A stretch of 64,000 nt of DNA from contig JADJQF010000034.1 of NCBI GenBank assembly GCA_016712885.1, positions 80,990 to 144,989 on the forward strand. Direction: 5' to 3'. This DNA comes from Candidatus Flexicrinis proximus. Lineage in GTDB: Bacteria > Chloroflexota > Anaerolineae > Aggregatilineales > Phototrophicaceae. The position numbers and the translations under genes are program-made. Positions 51,332 through 60,430 of this stretch are shown in pieces. Position 1 is the stretch's first letter. The number at the start of each line of letters is the position of its first letter. The notes under the pieces are model-generated. The model searched no databases and had not been told where the DNA came from. It saw nothing but the letters and a program-made list of their open reading frames with translations.

Positions 51332-52561
51332 ATGTCGTATGACATCGAAGCGGTACGGCGGGATTTCCCGATCTTACAGGTTGAGCGTCGCCCCGGTGTT
51401 CCGCTCGTCTACCTTGACAACGGGGCATCGAGCCAGAAACCGGACTCGGTGATCGACTCCATCAGTAATTACTATCGGCGCACCCATTCCAACGTGCATC
51501 GCGGCATCCACATGCTCAGCGAGGCCGCCACGGAGGCGTACGAGAACGCCCGCAAAAAGGTTCAGCGCTTCATCAATGCCGGCAGTCGCCGCGAAATCGT
51601 CTTCACGCGGGGCACGACCGAAAGCATAAATCTCGTCGCGCAATCGTGGGGCCGCGCCAACCTGAAGCCCGGTGACGTCGTGCTCTCCACCGTGATGGAG
51701 CATCATGCCAATATCGTCCCCTGGCAGATCCTCGCCCAGGAGCGCGGTTTCACGCTGCGCTATCTGTCGGTACTGCCTGATGGGACTCTCGACATGGCCG
51801 AGTATGAGTCTCTGCTGGAATCGCAGCCGGTTAAGCTCGTCCTCGTCACCCAATGCTCAAACGTGCTCGCGACTGTCAATCCAATCGCTTCAATGGCCTG
51901 GATGGCGCACTCTGCCGGCGCGCTGATCCTGGTCGATGGCGCTCAGAGCATCCCGCACATGCCGGTAAACGTCCAGGAACTTGACGCTGATTTCCTGGCC
52001 TTTAGCGGCCACAAGATGCTCGGGCCGACCGGCATTGGCGTGCTCTATGCCCGCCGCCATCTCCTCGATGCCATGCCGCCCTGGATGGGGGGCGGGGACA
52101 TGATCAGCACCGTCACGCTTCAAGGCAGCACCTGGAATCAGCCGCCCTACAAGTTTGAAGCCGGCACCCCGAGCATCGCCGAGGCCATCGCCTTGGGCGT
52201 GGCGGTCGACTACCTGACGGGCCTGGGGATGGCTAACATCGAGGAGTACACCACGCGCCTCGCCGAATACGCCCGTTCGCGCCTGCGTGAAATCCCGCAG
52301 GTCACCATCTTCGGGGATGCCCCCGTCCGTGGCAGCCTGGTCTCGTTCACCATCGACGGCATTCACGCCCATGACGCTGCCCAACTGCTCGACCTCGACG
52401 GCGTTGCCGTGCGGGCCGGTCACCACTGCGCCATGCCGCTGCATCAATGGCTGAACGTCTCGGCCACGGTTCGCGCCAGTTTCTATCTCTACAATACATA
52501 CTCCGAGGTCGACATACTGCATGACAGTGTGTGCCGGGCCATCGGCAAGTTTTCGCTGTGA
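51332..52561 (+). CDS. sufS: Cysteine desulfurase SufS
   Basis: 409 residues from the ATG at 51332; GTG at 51323 is an alternative. PLP enzyme of type II: VYLDNGASSQKPDSVIDSIS, RRTHSNVHRGIHMLSE, the Schiff-base lysine in FSGHKMLGPTGIGVLYARR (~residue 228), and the active-site cysteine in VRAGHHCAMPLHQWL (~366). It takes sulfur from cysteine for Fe-S cluster assembly. Followed 7 bases later by the sufU scaffold gene. Confidence 0.93.
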   Translation: MSYDIEAVRRDFPILQVERRPGVPLVYLDNGASSQKPDSVIDSISNYYRRTHSNVHRGIHMLSEAATEAYENARKKVQRFINAGSRREIVFTRGTTESINLVAQSWGRANLKPGDVVLSTVMEHHANIVPWQILAQERGFTLRYLSVLPDGTLDMAEYESLLESQPVKLVLVTQCSNVLATVNPIASMAWMAHSAGALILVDGAQSIPHMPVNVQELDADFLAFSGHKMLGPTGIGVLYARRHLLDAMPPWMGGGDMISTVTLQGSTWNQPPYKFEAGTPSIAEAIALGVAVDYLTGLGMANIEEYTTRLAEYARSRLREIPQVTIFGDAPVRGSLVSFTIDGIHAHDAAQLLDLDGVAVRAGHHCAMPLHQWLNVSATVRASFYLYNTYSEVDILHDSVCRAIGKFSL

Positions 52562-52568
52562 GGCGGCC

Positions 52569-52978
52569 ATGACTAATGACGATCTCGAATTCTACCGTGA
52601 AATGATCCTCGACCACGCCCGCACGCCCCGCAATTGGGGTTGCTGGCCGCGCCGGACTTCGACCACGAAGAGTTGAACCCGTTGTGCGGTGATCATTTGC
52701 ACCTGACCCTCCATGTGGACGAAACCGGCGTCATCCGCGAAGTAGGGTGGGGCGGCCATGGCTGCGCCATCAGTCAGGCGTCTGCCTCCATGCTGGGCGA
52801 AAAACTGATCGGTATGTCTCTCGATCAGGCCCGCCGGATCAGCCGCGACGAGCTGCTTGAGATGGTTGGTCTGCAGCTCACCCCTAACCGGATGAAGTGC
52901 GCGCTGCTATCGCTCAAGGTGCTGGTGATCGGCACGGTCGGCCAGCATCTTTGGGAGCGCATTGAGGATGGGGAGTAA
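52569..52978 (+). pseudogene. sufU: Fe-S cluster scaffold / sulfur acceptor SufU, frameshifted
   Basis: The ATG at 52569 begins MTNDDLEFYREMILDHARTP, the SufU N-terminus, but the frame breaks in the GGGG run at 52636-52639; the rest continues one frame over (LLAAPDFDHEELNPLCGDHL onward) to 52978. Corrected, the protein has ~136 residues. Ligands are intact: LCGD, GHGCAISQASASM and RMKCALLS. One lost base in a homopolymer explains everything, so sequencing error is at least as likely as a real mutation. Partner of SufS next door. Confidence 0.8.
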
Positions 52979-53050
52979 TCCCGCCTCATGCTCCGCCATC
53001 GCCGAAAGATGCACCACATCTGCGGGCGTCTGATCTACTGAAATTGCGCG

Positions 53051-53077
53051 TATAATGTTCTGATCAAACACAGAACA
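53051..53077 (+). promoter_or_regulatory. moaA -10 box and adjacent inverted repeat
   Basis: TATAAT at 53051-53056 is a consensus -10 box without a clear -35. TGTTCTG (53056-53062) and CAGAACA (53071-53077) form a perfect 7-bp inverted repeat around the expected start of transcription. It may be an operator or a hairpin in the leader. The remaining leader runs 60 bases to the ATG. Confidence 0.45.
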
Positions 53078-53137
53078 CCTGTTCCTTCGCTGGTTTCAGA
53101 AGGGCAGCAGGATACGCGTCACACGAGGGATATTGCA

Positions 53138-54151
53138 ATGACCAGTGGTCCACTGACTGACCGCTTCAACCGGCCCCTGCGCGACTTACGGATTTCCGTG
53201 ACCGACCGCTGTAATTTCCGCTGCTCATACTGCATGCCGGAAGAGGTATTCGGTGAGCGTTATCAGTTCCTCCAGCGTGAAAAACTGCTCACGTTTGAGG
53301 AGATCGCGCGTTTGACCGGCCTGATCGTTCAGCAGGGTGCGGTGAAACTTCGTCTCACCGGTGGCGAACCGCTGATGCGTCAGCAGTTTGAACGGTTAGT
53401 GGCGATCCTGGCCGCGATCGACGGGGTTGAAGACCTCGCCATGACCACCAACGCCTATTTCCTGCCGGAAAAGGCTCGCCTACTCAAAGATGCTGGCCTG
53501 CAGCGTATTACCGTCAGCCTCGACAGCCTCGATAACGACACCTTCCGCTCGATGAACGGCGGTCGCGCCGATGTCGACCAGGTGCTCCGTGGCATCGATG
53601 CGGCCGTCGAAGCCGGCTTCGCGCCCATCAAAATCAACGCCGTGGTCAAGCGCGGGGTCAACGACCACACCATTGTCGAGATGGCGCGCTATGCCCGTGA
53701 TCACGGCCACTTGCTGCGCTTCATCGAGTACATGGATGTCGGGACGCTCAACGGCTGGCGCATGGATCACGTCGTCACGGCCAAAGAGATCGTCCAGGCC
53801 ATCCACGCCGAACTTCCGCTGGAACCTCTCCCTCGCAACTATGACGCCGAAACCGCCCTCCGCTTCCGCTATCAGGACGGCGGCGGCGAAATCGGCGTAA
53901 TTGCCTCCGTCACACGTCCCTTCTGCGGCGATTGTTCGCGCCTCCGCCTGTCGCCCGAAGGCCAGATTTATACCTGTCTGTTCGCTACCCAGGGCACCGA
54001 CCTTAAGACTCCCATGCGCGCCGGCGCTTCCGATGCCGAATTGCTCGACATCGTCGCCAGGACTTGGCAGCAGCGCGACGACCGCTACTCCGAGCACCGC
54101 GGAGAAGGCAGCCAGCCGGAGCGCATCCAGATGTACTACATCGGCGGATAG
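53138..54151 (+). CDS. moaA: GTP 3',8-cyclase MoaA
   Basis: 337 residues. Radical-SAM motif TDRCNFRCSYCMPEE (Cx3Cx2C, residues ~23-37), LRLTGGEPLMR, the RITVSLDSLDND segment and the C-terminal second cluster cysteines in RPFCGDCSRLRLSPEGQIYT (C-x2-C...C). It makes the first molybdopterin intermediate from GTP. The length matches. Stands alone with its own promoter-like region, after the suf genes. Followed by repeat R5. Confidence 0.95.
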   Translation: MTSGPLTDRFNRPLRDLRISVTDRCNFRCSYCMPEEVFGERYQFLQREKLLTFEEIARLTGLIVQQGAVKLRLTGGEPLMRQQFERLVAILAAIDGVEDLAMTTNAYFLPEKARLLKDAGLQRITVSLDSLDNDTFRSMNGGRADVDQVLRGIDAAVEAGFAPIKINAVVKRGVNDHTIVEMARYARDHGHLLRFIEYMDVGTLNGWRMDHVVTAKEIVQAIHAELPLEPLPRNYDAETALRFRYQDGGGEIGVIASVTRPFCGDCSRLRLSPEGQIYTCLFATQGTDLKTPMRAGASDAELLDIVARTWQQRDDRYSEHRGEGSQPERIQMYYIGG

Positions 54152-54153
54152 GT

Positions 54154-54307
54154 GCGCACTCCTGCACGTCCCGCAAAGTCACAGATGAGGGGTCGAGGGG
54201 CGTAAGTCCCTCGCGGAGGTATGGAGGCCGCGCCTCCATAAACTGCGTTCATAACAGTTTTTAGGGGCGTAAGCCCTCGCGGAAGTGTGGTGGAATCGCC
54301 TTCACCC
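54154..54307 (+). repeat. Structured intergenic repeat, copy R5 with a partial tandem unit
   Basis: Arm II: GAGGG/CCCTC around GCGTAAGT. Arm III: TATGGAGGC with GCCTCCATA, where both sides differ from the consensus TGTGG/CCACA by a compensating pair. Arm IV: AAACTG with CAGTTT. After it a second partial unit (about 54263-54307) repeats GGGGCGTAAGCCCTCGCGGA and ends in a weak hairpin. Arm I is shortened. Confidence 0.8.
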
Positions 54308-54376
54308 CCGCGATCCCTACAGCCGCGCTATACTATCCGGGTTGTTCAGGTCTCGTCAGGGGAAGGGTAGCGTCGG

Positions 54377-54808
54377 ATGGCTCCTCTTATTGCCGCCGGG
54401 TTATTCGCGCTGTTTAGCGCGGCAGGTGGGATTTGGTTCTTGCGGCGCATGGCCGACAAGAGCGAAGCCTCTATGCGGGAGCGCTTTCCAGAGGCGCTGC
54501 TGGTCGTGCGCGGCGCGCTCTTCTATGGTCAGCAGTCCAAAGGCGTAAAGCAGCTGCGTGGAAACGGAACCCTGGTCGTCACCAGCGGCGAGATCATTTT
54601 CGAGCGCTGGCTGCCAAAAGCCGAGTATCGCATTCGCATCGCCGACATCACGTCTGTCGATACGCCGCGCGGCTTCCTGGGTAAGAATACCGGACGCTTG
54701 CTGCTGGCTGTCTCCTATTCAAGCCTGACCGGTCAATCGGACGCGATGGCCTGGGATGTTCGCGACCTCAACGCCGTGAAATCGCGGATCGAAAGCCTCC
54801 TGCACTAG
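54377..54808 (+). CDS. Membrane-anchored protein with a PH-like domain, function unknown
   Basis: 143 residues. One N-terminal hydrophobic helix (LIAAGLFALFSAAGGIWFL) is followed by a ~100-residue beta-rich region: GTLVVTSGEIIFERWLPKAE, YRIRIADITSVDTPRGFLG and RLLLAVSY. This is the pattern of bacterial PH (bPH/GRAM-like) domains. The last helix (DLNAVKSRIESLL) also fits. No enzymatic residues. Preceded by GGGGAAGGG. Not clearly linked to neighbours. Confidence 0.65.
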   Translation: MAPLIAAGLFALFSAAGGIWFLRRMADKSEASMRERFPEALLVVRGALFYGQQSKGVKQLRGNGTLVVTSGEIIFERWLPKAEYRIRIADITSVDTPRGFLGKNTGRLLLAVSYSSLTGQSDAMAWDVRDLNAVKSRIESLLH

Positions 54809-54969
54809 GCCGTTTTGTGTGTTTTTGACACACATACAAACCCGCGGGTCAAGTCATCCAATACCCCATGGGTTGAGTCGGGCTGTCGGGTGCGAGTCAG
54901 TCCGCCTGGGGCGGCCTTTGTGCGTCCTGCGGACGCATTTCGATCGCTGACCCATTAGATTTACTTCTA

Positions 54970-55068
54970 CCACCCCTGAATTCCCGTCGGCTCAAGCCGC
55001 CTGTTCAAGCGAATTGCCCGAGACTCCGGCCAGTTTCCCACAAACAGGGTTTCAGGAGTCCGGGTGCC
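54970..55068 (+). promoter_or_regulatory. Structured leader-like block A upstream of urtA
   Basis: CACCCCTGAA, a small hairpin CGGCT/AGCCG, then ACTCC ... GGAGT enclosing TTTCCCACAAAC, ending GGTGCCGCC. A similar order occurs upstream of the third sugar importer (60317-60430). Could be a cis-regulatory RNA or a second repeat family. Confidence 0.35.
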
Positions 55069-55092
55069 GCCATCTGATAAGTCTATTACAGA

Positions 55093-55106
55093 TGGGAGCG
55101 CTCTCA
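55093..55106. promoter_or_regulatory. LacI-type palindrome upstream of urtA
   Basis: TGGGAGCGCTCTCA differs by one position from the perfect TGGGAGCGCTCCCA operator used by several LacI-family sugar regulators. Lies 122 bases before the urtA ATG. A LacI operator before a urea-type importer would be unexpected. Confidence 0.35.
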
Positions 55107-55228
55107 TTTCTATACGACTTACACAAGTCCAGCCCTCGAATCTTGTACGCTTATTCAATTTATGCAAACTTTCACAATCCGTTACGCTCATCTTGTCATT
55201 GGGTACTACCCATCGCAGGGGGAGCGAA

Positions 55229-56476
55229 ATGGTACGTCTGTCCGCACTGTCAAAACGCACGTTGTTCGTCATGCTGTTACTCGCACTGGTTGTTGCGGCG
55301 GTTCCCGCGGCGGCCCAAGAAGAGCCGATCAAAGTCGGTATCCTGCATTCCTTGAGCGGCACAATGTCGATCAGCGAGACCACCGTTCGAGACTCAACCC
55401 TCATGGCGATCGAAGAAATCAACGCGGCCGGCGGCATCATGGGCCGCATGATCGAGCCGATTGTTGAAGACGGCGCCAGCGATTGGCCGACTTTCGCCGA
55501 AAAGGCACGCAAGCTCCTGCTCGAAGATGGCGTCGCCGTTGTCTTTGGCGGATGGACCAGCGCCAGCCGCAAGGCCATGCTGCCGGTCTTCGAGGAGAAC
55601 AACGGTCTCCTGTTCTACCCGGTCCAGTACGAAGGTCTTGAGCAGTCGCCCAATATCGTCTACACCGGCGCGACCACCAACCAGCAGATTGTCCCCGCGG
55701 TCGAATACCTGCTGGCCGAAGGCTATACCAAGTTCTATCTCCTCGGTTCGGACTATGTGTTCCCGCGTACCTCGAACACTATCATCCGCGCTCAACTCGC
55801 CGCCGCGGGCCTGGAGCCGGTCGGCGAAGAATACGTTGCGCTGGGCGGCACCGAGTTCAGCACCATCCTCCTCAACATCCAGTCCGCCGCGCCTGACGTC
55901 ATCTTCAATACCCTCAACGGGGATAGCAACGTCGCCTTCTATAACCAGTTTGCCGATATGGGCTACACCGCCGACACCCTCCAGACCATGTCGGTCAGCA
56001 TCGCCGAAGAAGAAGTCGGCAGCATCGGTATCGAGAACATCGTCGGCCACCTGGTCGCCTGGAACTACTACCAGACCGTCGAAAGCGACACCAACGCCGC
56101 CTTCGTCGAGGCCTTCAAAGCCAAGTACGGTGAAGACCGTGTGACAAGCGATCCGATGGAAGCCGGTTATTTCGGTGTCTATCTCTGGAAGGCCGCTGTC
56201 GAGGCCGCCGGTTCGACTGAAGTCGATGCCGTCCGCGCCGCCATCGCCACTGGCGAGATCACCGCCGAAGCTCCCGAAGGCACTGTCGTGCTTCACGGCC
56301 CGACTCAGCACACCGTCAAGCCCGTGCGTATCGGCCAGATCCGCGAAGACGGCCTGATTGATGCCATCTCCGAAACCGAGCCGGTGATCCCTGACCCCTA
56401 TCTCTGCACCTACGAATGGGCGGCCGAACTGCCCAAGCCCGAAGGCATCTGCGACATCTTCCTGACCGGCGGGTAA
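55229..56476 (+). CDS. urtA: Urea-type ABC transporter substrate-binding protein UrtA
   Basis: 415 residues from the ATG at 55229, behind GGGGGAG. Signal peptide (RTLFVMLLLALVVAAVPAAA) cleaved before QEEPIK. Mature protein: VGILHSLSGTMSISETTVRD, IVEDGASDWPTFAEKARKLL, VFGGWTSASRKAMLPVFEEN and GLLFYPVQYEGLEQSPNIVY are highly characteristic of UrtA, which binds urea or short amides. YLCTYEWAAELPKPEG near the end fits too. First gene of urtABCDE. Confidence 0.93.
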   Translation: MVRLSALSKRTLFVMLLLALVVAAVPAAAQEEPIKVGILHSLSGTMSISETTVRDSTLMAIEEINAAGGIMGRMIEPIVEDGASDWPTFAEKARKLLLEDGVAVVFGGWTSASRKAMLPVFEENNGLLFYPVQYEGLEQSPNIVYTGATTNQQIVPAVEYLLAEGYTKFYLLGSDYVFPRTSNTIIRAQLAAAGLEPVGEEYVALGGTEFSTILLNIQSAAPDVIFNTLNGDSNVAFYNQFADMGYTADTLQTMSVSIAEEEVGSIGIENIVGHLVAWNYYQTVESDTNAAFVEAFKAKYGEDRVTSDPMEAGYFGVYLWKAAVEAAGSTEVDAVRAAIATGEITAEAPEGTVVLHGPTQHTVKPVRIGQIREDGLIDAISETEPVIPDPYLCTYEWAAELPKPEGICDIFLTGG

Positions 56477-56581
56477 GTCGTCCCGTCAGTCGAAGCACTA
56501 TGTCGGATTTTCCAACCCCCGTTCCTACTCATGGAGCGGGGGTTAGGGCTGAAAGGCATCTCTACAGAATAGGACGCGTGT

Positions 56582-57509
56582 ATGAACATCTTAGTCGCAC
56601 AGATCTTCAACGGCCTCAGTATCGGGTCGATTCTGCTGTTGGCGGCGCTGGGACTGGCCTTCTCCTTTGGCCTGATGAAAGTCATCAACATGGCCCATGG
56701 TGAGTTCATCATGGTTGGCGCCTATGTCACCTATTTCTTTCAGACATTTCTTGCCGAACCCCTGCGTGGCGCAGACGGTCAGAAGGAGGGTCTGATCTTC
56801 GTGCTGTCGATCGCGGCAGCCTTCGTGATTTCCGGCGCCTTGGGTCTGTTACTCGAACGCTTCGTCATCCGCCGGCTGTACGGGCGTCCCCTCGACACCC
56901 TGCTTGCAACCTGGGGCATCGGCCTGATCCTTCAGCAGGCCGCCCGCAGCTACAGCCCGCGCAACCTCCCGATCACATCTCCCGCCTGGCTGAATGGCCG
57001 GTGGGTTCCTGTTGAAGGCATCGGCTTCCCTTACGCGCGGCTGTTCATCATCGCCCTCGCGGTCATCTGCGTCATCGGGGTCTACTGGTACCTGTATCAC
57101 ACCTCCAATGGCCGCAGGACGCGCGCCGTAATGCAGAACCGCGAGATGGCATCCGCGCTCGGCGTGCCGACCCGCCGCGTCGATGCTTACACCTTTGCGT
57201 TGGGCACCGGTTTGGCAGGCGTCGCCGGCTCCGCCCCTGACCTTGATCGGTCAGATCGGGCCTCAGCTCGGCACCGGCTACATCGTGGACGCCTTCATGG
57301 TCGTCGTGCTGGGCGGCGTCGGCAGCCTGCCGGGAACCGTCCTCGCCGCCATGGTCATCGGCACCCTCAACCCGCTCTTTGAGCTGGGGATCGCCTCGGC
57401 CGGCTTCGACTCGGCCTTCTCGTTAGGCAAGGTTGCGGTCTTCCTGGTCATCATCGCCTTCCTGCAGTTCCGGCCAAATGGGCTGCTTGCCCTCCGCACC
57501 CGCTCGTAG
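56582..57509 (+). pseudogene. urtB: Urea-type ABC transporter permease UrtB, frameshifted
   Basis: First part (56582 onward, MNILVAQIFNGLSIGSILLL, then FGLMKVINMAHGEFIMVGAY) is a LivH/UrtB-type permease. At the CCCC run 57234-57237 one extra base shifts the frame; the remainder LTLIGQIGPQLGTGYIVDAF to LLALRTRS continues in the next frame up to 57509. Corrected length about 308 residues, normal for UrtB. The insertion sits in a homopolymer, so a sequencing error is likely. Confidence 0.85.
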
Positions 57510-57522
57510 CATAGGGAACCTT

Positions 57523-58643
57523 ATGACTAAACGGTTATCGCTCCCCAATACACACGCGCTGGGCTTCATCGTCTGCGGCGTGATCCTCCTCGGCCTGCCC
57601 ATGCTCATCTCCAACTATCAGGTCAATCTCCTGGGCCGCTTTCGACCTATGCCATGGTCGCGGTCGGCCTCGACATGCTCTGGGGATACACCGGCATGCT
57701 CAGCCTCGGTCAGGGACTGTTCTTCTCGCTTGGCGCCTACTGCTTCGCCCTCTACCTCAACCTGGAGACGGCCGGCGCCAAACTCCCCGAATTCATGGGC
57801 TTGTACGGCGTAACCGAGCTGCCGTTCTTCTGGCAGCCATTCTATTCGCCAATCTTCGCGGCAGTCGCTGCGGTCATCCTGCCCATGCTCATCGCCGGCG
57901 GTATCGGCTTTATGATCTTCCGCAGCCGTATTCAGGGCGTCTATTTCTCGATCATCACCCAGGCGCTGACCGCCATTTTCGCCTTGCTTCTGATCGGCCA
58001 GCAGCAGGTGATTAACGGCACCAACGGCATCACTGAGATGCGCACGATCTTCGGTGCGCGCCTGGCTGAACCCAATACCAAGGTGGCGCTCTACCTCGCG
58101 ACCGTCGTCGCGCTGGGTGCTGTCTACCTTGGCTGCCGCGCTGTGATCCGCTCGCGCTTCGGCCGTCTGCTGATCGCCGTGCGTGACGACGAAAACCGTG
58201 TGCGCTTCATGGGCTATAACCCCGTGCTGATCAAGACGCTGGTCTTCATGCTCTCCGCGGGGATCGCCGGTCTTGCGGGCATTCTGCTCGTCCCGCAGTT
58301 AGGCATCATCTCGCCCAAGCAGCTTGATATCGCCGCATCCATCGAGATCGTGATTTGGGTTGCCGTTGGCGGGCGGGGCGCGCTGATCGGCGCGATTCTG
58401 GGCGCGCTGCTGGTCAATACCGGCACGAGCACCATCAGCACCTCTTACCCCGACATCTGGCAGTTAATCATGGGCGGGCTGTTCGTTGGCGTCGTGCTTC
58501 TATTCCCCAAAGGCATTGTCGGCTCGTCCACCGATGCGCTGCGCTGGCTCCGGCTCGACCGCCGAAAGGCCGTCGTGCGTCTTCAGGACGCGCCAACCAT
58601 CGACGTTGACGCAGCCCTGATCAGCGAAGGGGGCAACCGGTGA
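57523..58643 (+). pseudogene. urtC: Urea-type ABC transporter permease UrtC, frameshifted
   Basis: ATG at 57523 starts MTKRLSLPNTHALGFIVCGV; the frame is lost near 57641-57645 (after LLGRF) by loss of one base and resumes as TYAMVAVGLDMLWGYTGMLS to the stop at 58641-58643. The LGLDLxWGYTGxLSLG segment is characteristic of UrtC. About nine membrane helices. Corrected length ~373 residues. Stop overlaps urtD. An error in sequencing or a recent mutation are both possible. Confidence 0.85.
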
Positions 58644-59398
58644 GCAACAAGATCCTCGATGTCCAAGGCGTAACCGTCAGCTTCGACGGCTTCAAGGTGC
58701 TGGACAATCTCGACTTTTCGATTGATCGCGGTGAACTGCGCTTTCTGATCGGGCCGAACGGCGCCGGAAAATCGACCCTCCTCGATATTATCACTGCCAA
58801 GACCCGCGCCGATAAAGGCAAAGTCACCTTTGACGGAAATATCAACGTCGGACGCGTCACCGAACACCATCTTGTGCGCCACGGGATTGGGCGCAAATTC
58901 CAGACTCCGTCGGTCTTTGGAAGCCTGTCCGTCTTTGAAAACCTCGAAGTCGCCATCGGGTTTATGAGCCCGATCCTCCAGCTCGGCGGCCAGCTTTCCG
59001 CCCCCCAGCGCGCCGCCGTCGAGCAAACGCTGGAGACCATTAACCTCCAGGATCTGCGCCACACCCAGGCCGGTATCCTCGCCCACGGTCAGAAACAGTG
59101 GCTCGAAATCGGCATGCTCCTCATCCAGGAGCCCAAGCTCCTCTTGTTGGATGAGCCGGTGGCCGGGATGACCCGCCGCGAACGTGACTACACCGGCGAA
59201 CTTCTGCACAAAATCGCCGCCGACCGTTCGATCCTCGTCGTCGAGCATGATATGGTCTTTGTCCGCCAGTTCGCTTCCACCGTCACCGTGCTGCACATGG
59301 GGAAACTGCTCCGCCAGGGGCCGGTCGAAGCGATTCAGGCCGACCCCGAAGTGATCGAAGTCTATCTCGGCCGCAGTCACCAGCGCCCCGCAGCGTGA
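58640..59398 (+). CDS. urtD: Urea-type ABC transporter ATPase UrtD
   Basis: 252 residues. Walker A FLIGPNGAGKSTLLD, Walker B KLLLLDEPVAGMTRRER. The signature region reads ILAHGQKQWLEIGMLL, the HGQKQWLEIG form that is diagnostic for UrtD among branched-chain-type ATPases. KFQTPSVFGSLSVFENLEVA is the Q-loop region. It pairs with UrtE to power UrtBC. Overlaps urtC by 4 nt. Confidence 0.95.
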   Translation: MSNKILDVQGVTVSFDGFKVLDNLDFSIDRGELRFLIGPNGAGKSTLLDIITAKTRADKGKVTFDGNINVGRVTEHHLVRHGIGRKFQTPSVFGSLSVFENLEVAIGFMSPILQLGGQLSAPQRAAVEQTLETINLQDLRHTQAGILAHGQKQWLEIGMLLIQEPKLLLLDEPVAGMTRRERDYTGELLHKIAADRSILVVEHDMVFVRQFASTVTVLHMGKLLRQGPVEAIQADPEVIEVYLGRSHQRPAA

Positions 59399-59423
59399 AA
59401 CACCCGCCTTCAGGAGGCTTGCC

Positions 59424-60129
59424 ATGTTATCCGTCGCCAATCTGGAAGTGTTCTACGGTCAAAGTCGTATCCTCAACGATGTAACCATCGACGTCCCGAA
59501 AGGGCAGGTCGTGTGCCTCATGGGGCGCAATGGCGTCGGCAAGACCACACTGCTCAAGTCCGTGATGCGCCTGCTCAGAGCGCGTTCGGGACGCATCACC
59601 TTTGAGGGGACCGACATCACCACCTTTCCGTCGCATCGGCGCGGCCGCTGGCATCGGCTATGTGCCGCAGGGCCGGGGGATCTTCCCGCATCTGACTGTT
59701 TACGAAAACTTGCTCATGGGCCTCGAAGCCCTCGACCAGCGCGATGTCAGGCACAACCAGTCCGCGCTCCATGAGGTCTACGAAATCTTCCCGGTGCTCA
59801 AGAAAATGGGTTCGCGCATGGCCGGGACGTTGAGCGGCGGCCAGCAGCAGCAGCTCGCCATTGGCCGCGTCCTCATCCGTCGGCCCTCGCTCCTCCTGCT
59901 TGACGAGCCGACCGAAGGCATCCAGCCCAACATCGTGCAGGAGATCGAGACCCTGATCCACACCCTTCGCGAACGCAAGTCGATCGGCATCCTGCTCATC
60001 GAGCAGTTCCTCGACTTCGCCCTTGGCATCGCCGATACCTGCTATGTCATGGAGACCGGCCATATCGTCTCCAGCGGCACCGTAAAAGACCTCGGACAGG
60101 ACATCATCCGCGAACACCTGTCGGTCTAG
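59424..60129 (+). pseudogene. urtE: Urea-type ABC transporter ATPase UrtE, frameshifted
   Basis: The first part has MLSVANLEVFYGQSRILNDV and Walker A CLMGRNGVGKTTLLKSVM; around 59636-59644 one extra base shifts the frame, and AAAGIGYVPQGRGIFPHLTV continues to the end. The second part holds the signature TLSGGQQQQLAIGRVL and Walker B LLLLDEPTEGIQPNIVQEIE, the EGIQPN form typical of UrtE. Corrected length ~234 residues. Third frameshifted gene in this operon. Confidence 0.85.
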
Positions 60130-60174
60130 CACCATCTTTTGCACGTCCTTGGGTTTCCGCCCCCGCTAGTGTCG

Positions 60175-60303
60175 GCACTTCTGCACCTCTCATCCGCGAA
60201 ATGATCGGGCCGGCTCGATCGTTTCGCGGATGAGGGAGCCGAGAGGGTGAAAACCCTCTCGCGGAGGTGTGGAGGCAGCGCCTCCGCAAACCAAAACGCA
60301 TCA
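60175..60303 (+). repeat. Structured intergenic repeat, copy R6
   Basis: Arm I is long (60189-60234): outer stem CTCATCCGCGAAA with TTTCGCGGATGAG, inner part with two mismatches. Arm II: GAGAGGGT (60241-60248) with ACCCTCTC (60253-60260), loop GAAA, perfect. Arm III: TGTGGAGGC (60268-60276) with GCCTCCGCA (60280-60288), one G-T pair. Arm IV truncated after CCAAAACGCATCA. Confidence 0.85.
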
Positions 60304-60316
60304 GCCTCAATCTACT

Positions 60317-60430
60317 AATACCCCTGAAATGACGCGCTTCGGCGCGTTCGTCGATTCACGCGGGTGTACGGGCTTGGCCTGCTCGACTTTCCCGCAAACG
60401 CGAGGTATCGTTAATTGAGGTGCCGCCGTG
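60317..60430 (+). promoter_or_regulatory. Structured leader-like block B upstream of SBP3
   Basis: Similar in order to block A: ACCCCTGAA, tight hairpin ACGCGC-TTCG-GCGCGT (60332-60347), CTCG ... CGAG around TTTCCCGCAAAC, then GGTGCCGCC. Located ~50 bases before the SBP3 start. Confidence 0.35.

Larger units (their letters stand above)
54809..55228. other. 420-nt region upstream of urtA
   Basis: Contains a GTGTG/CACAC hairpin (around 54817-54834) after the previous gene, a structured leader-like block (about 54970-55068) and a LacI-type palindrome (55093-55106). An antisense frame runs through it but has no support as a gene. Confidence 0.55.

Noticed and set aside
54809..55228. Guanidine (ykkC) riboswitch before urtA
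   Set aside because: Looked for the conserved ykkC segments because guanidine riboswitches precede similar importers; none were found.
54967..55602. 211-codon minus-strand frame upstream of and across urtA
   Set aside because: Its second part is antisense to the urtA signal peptide and N-terminus; no family features seen.
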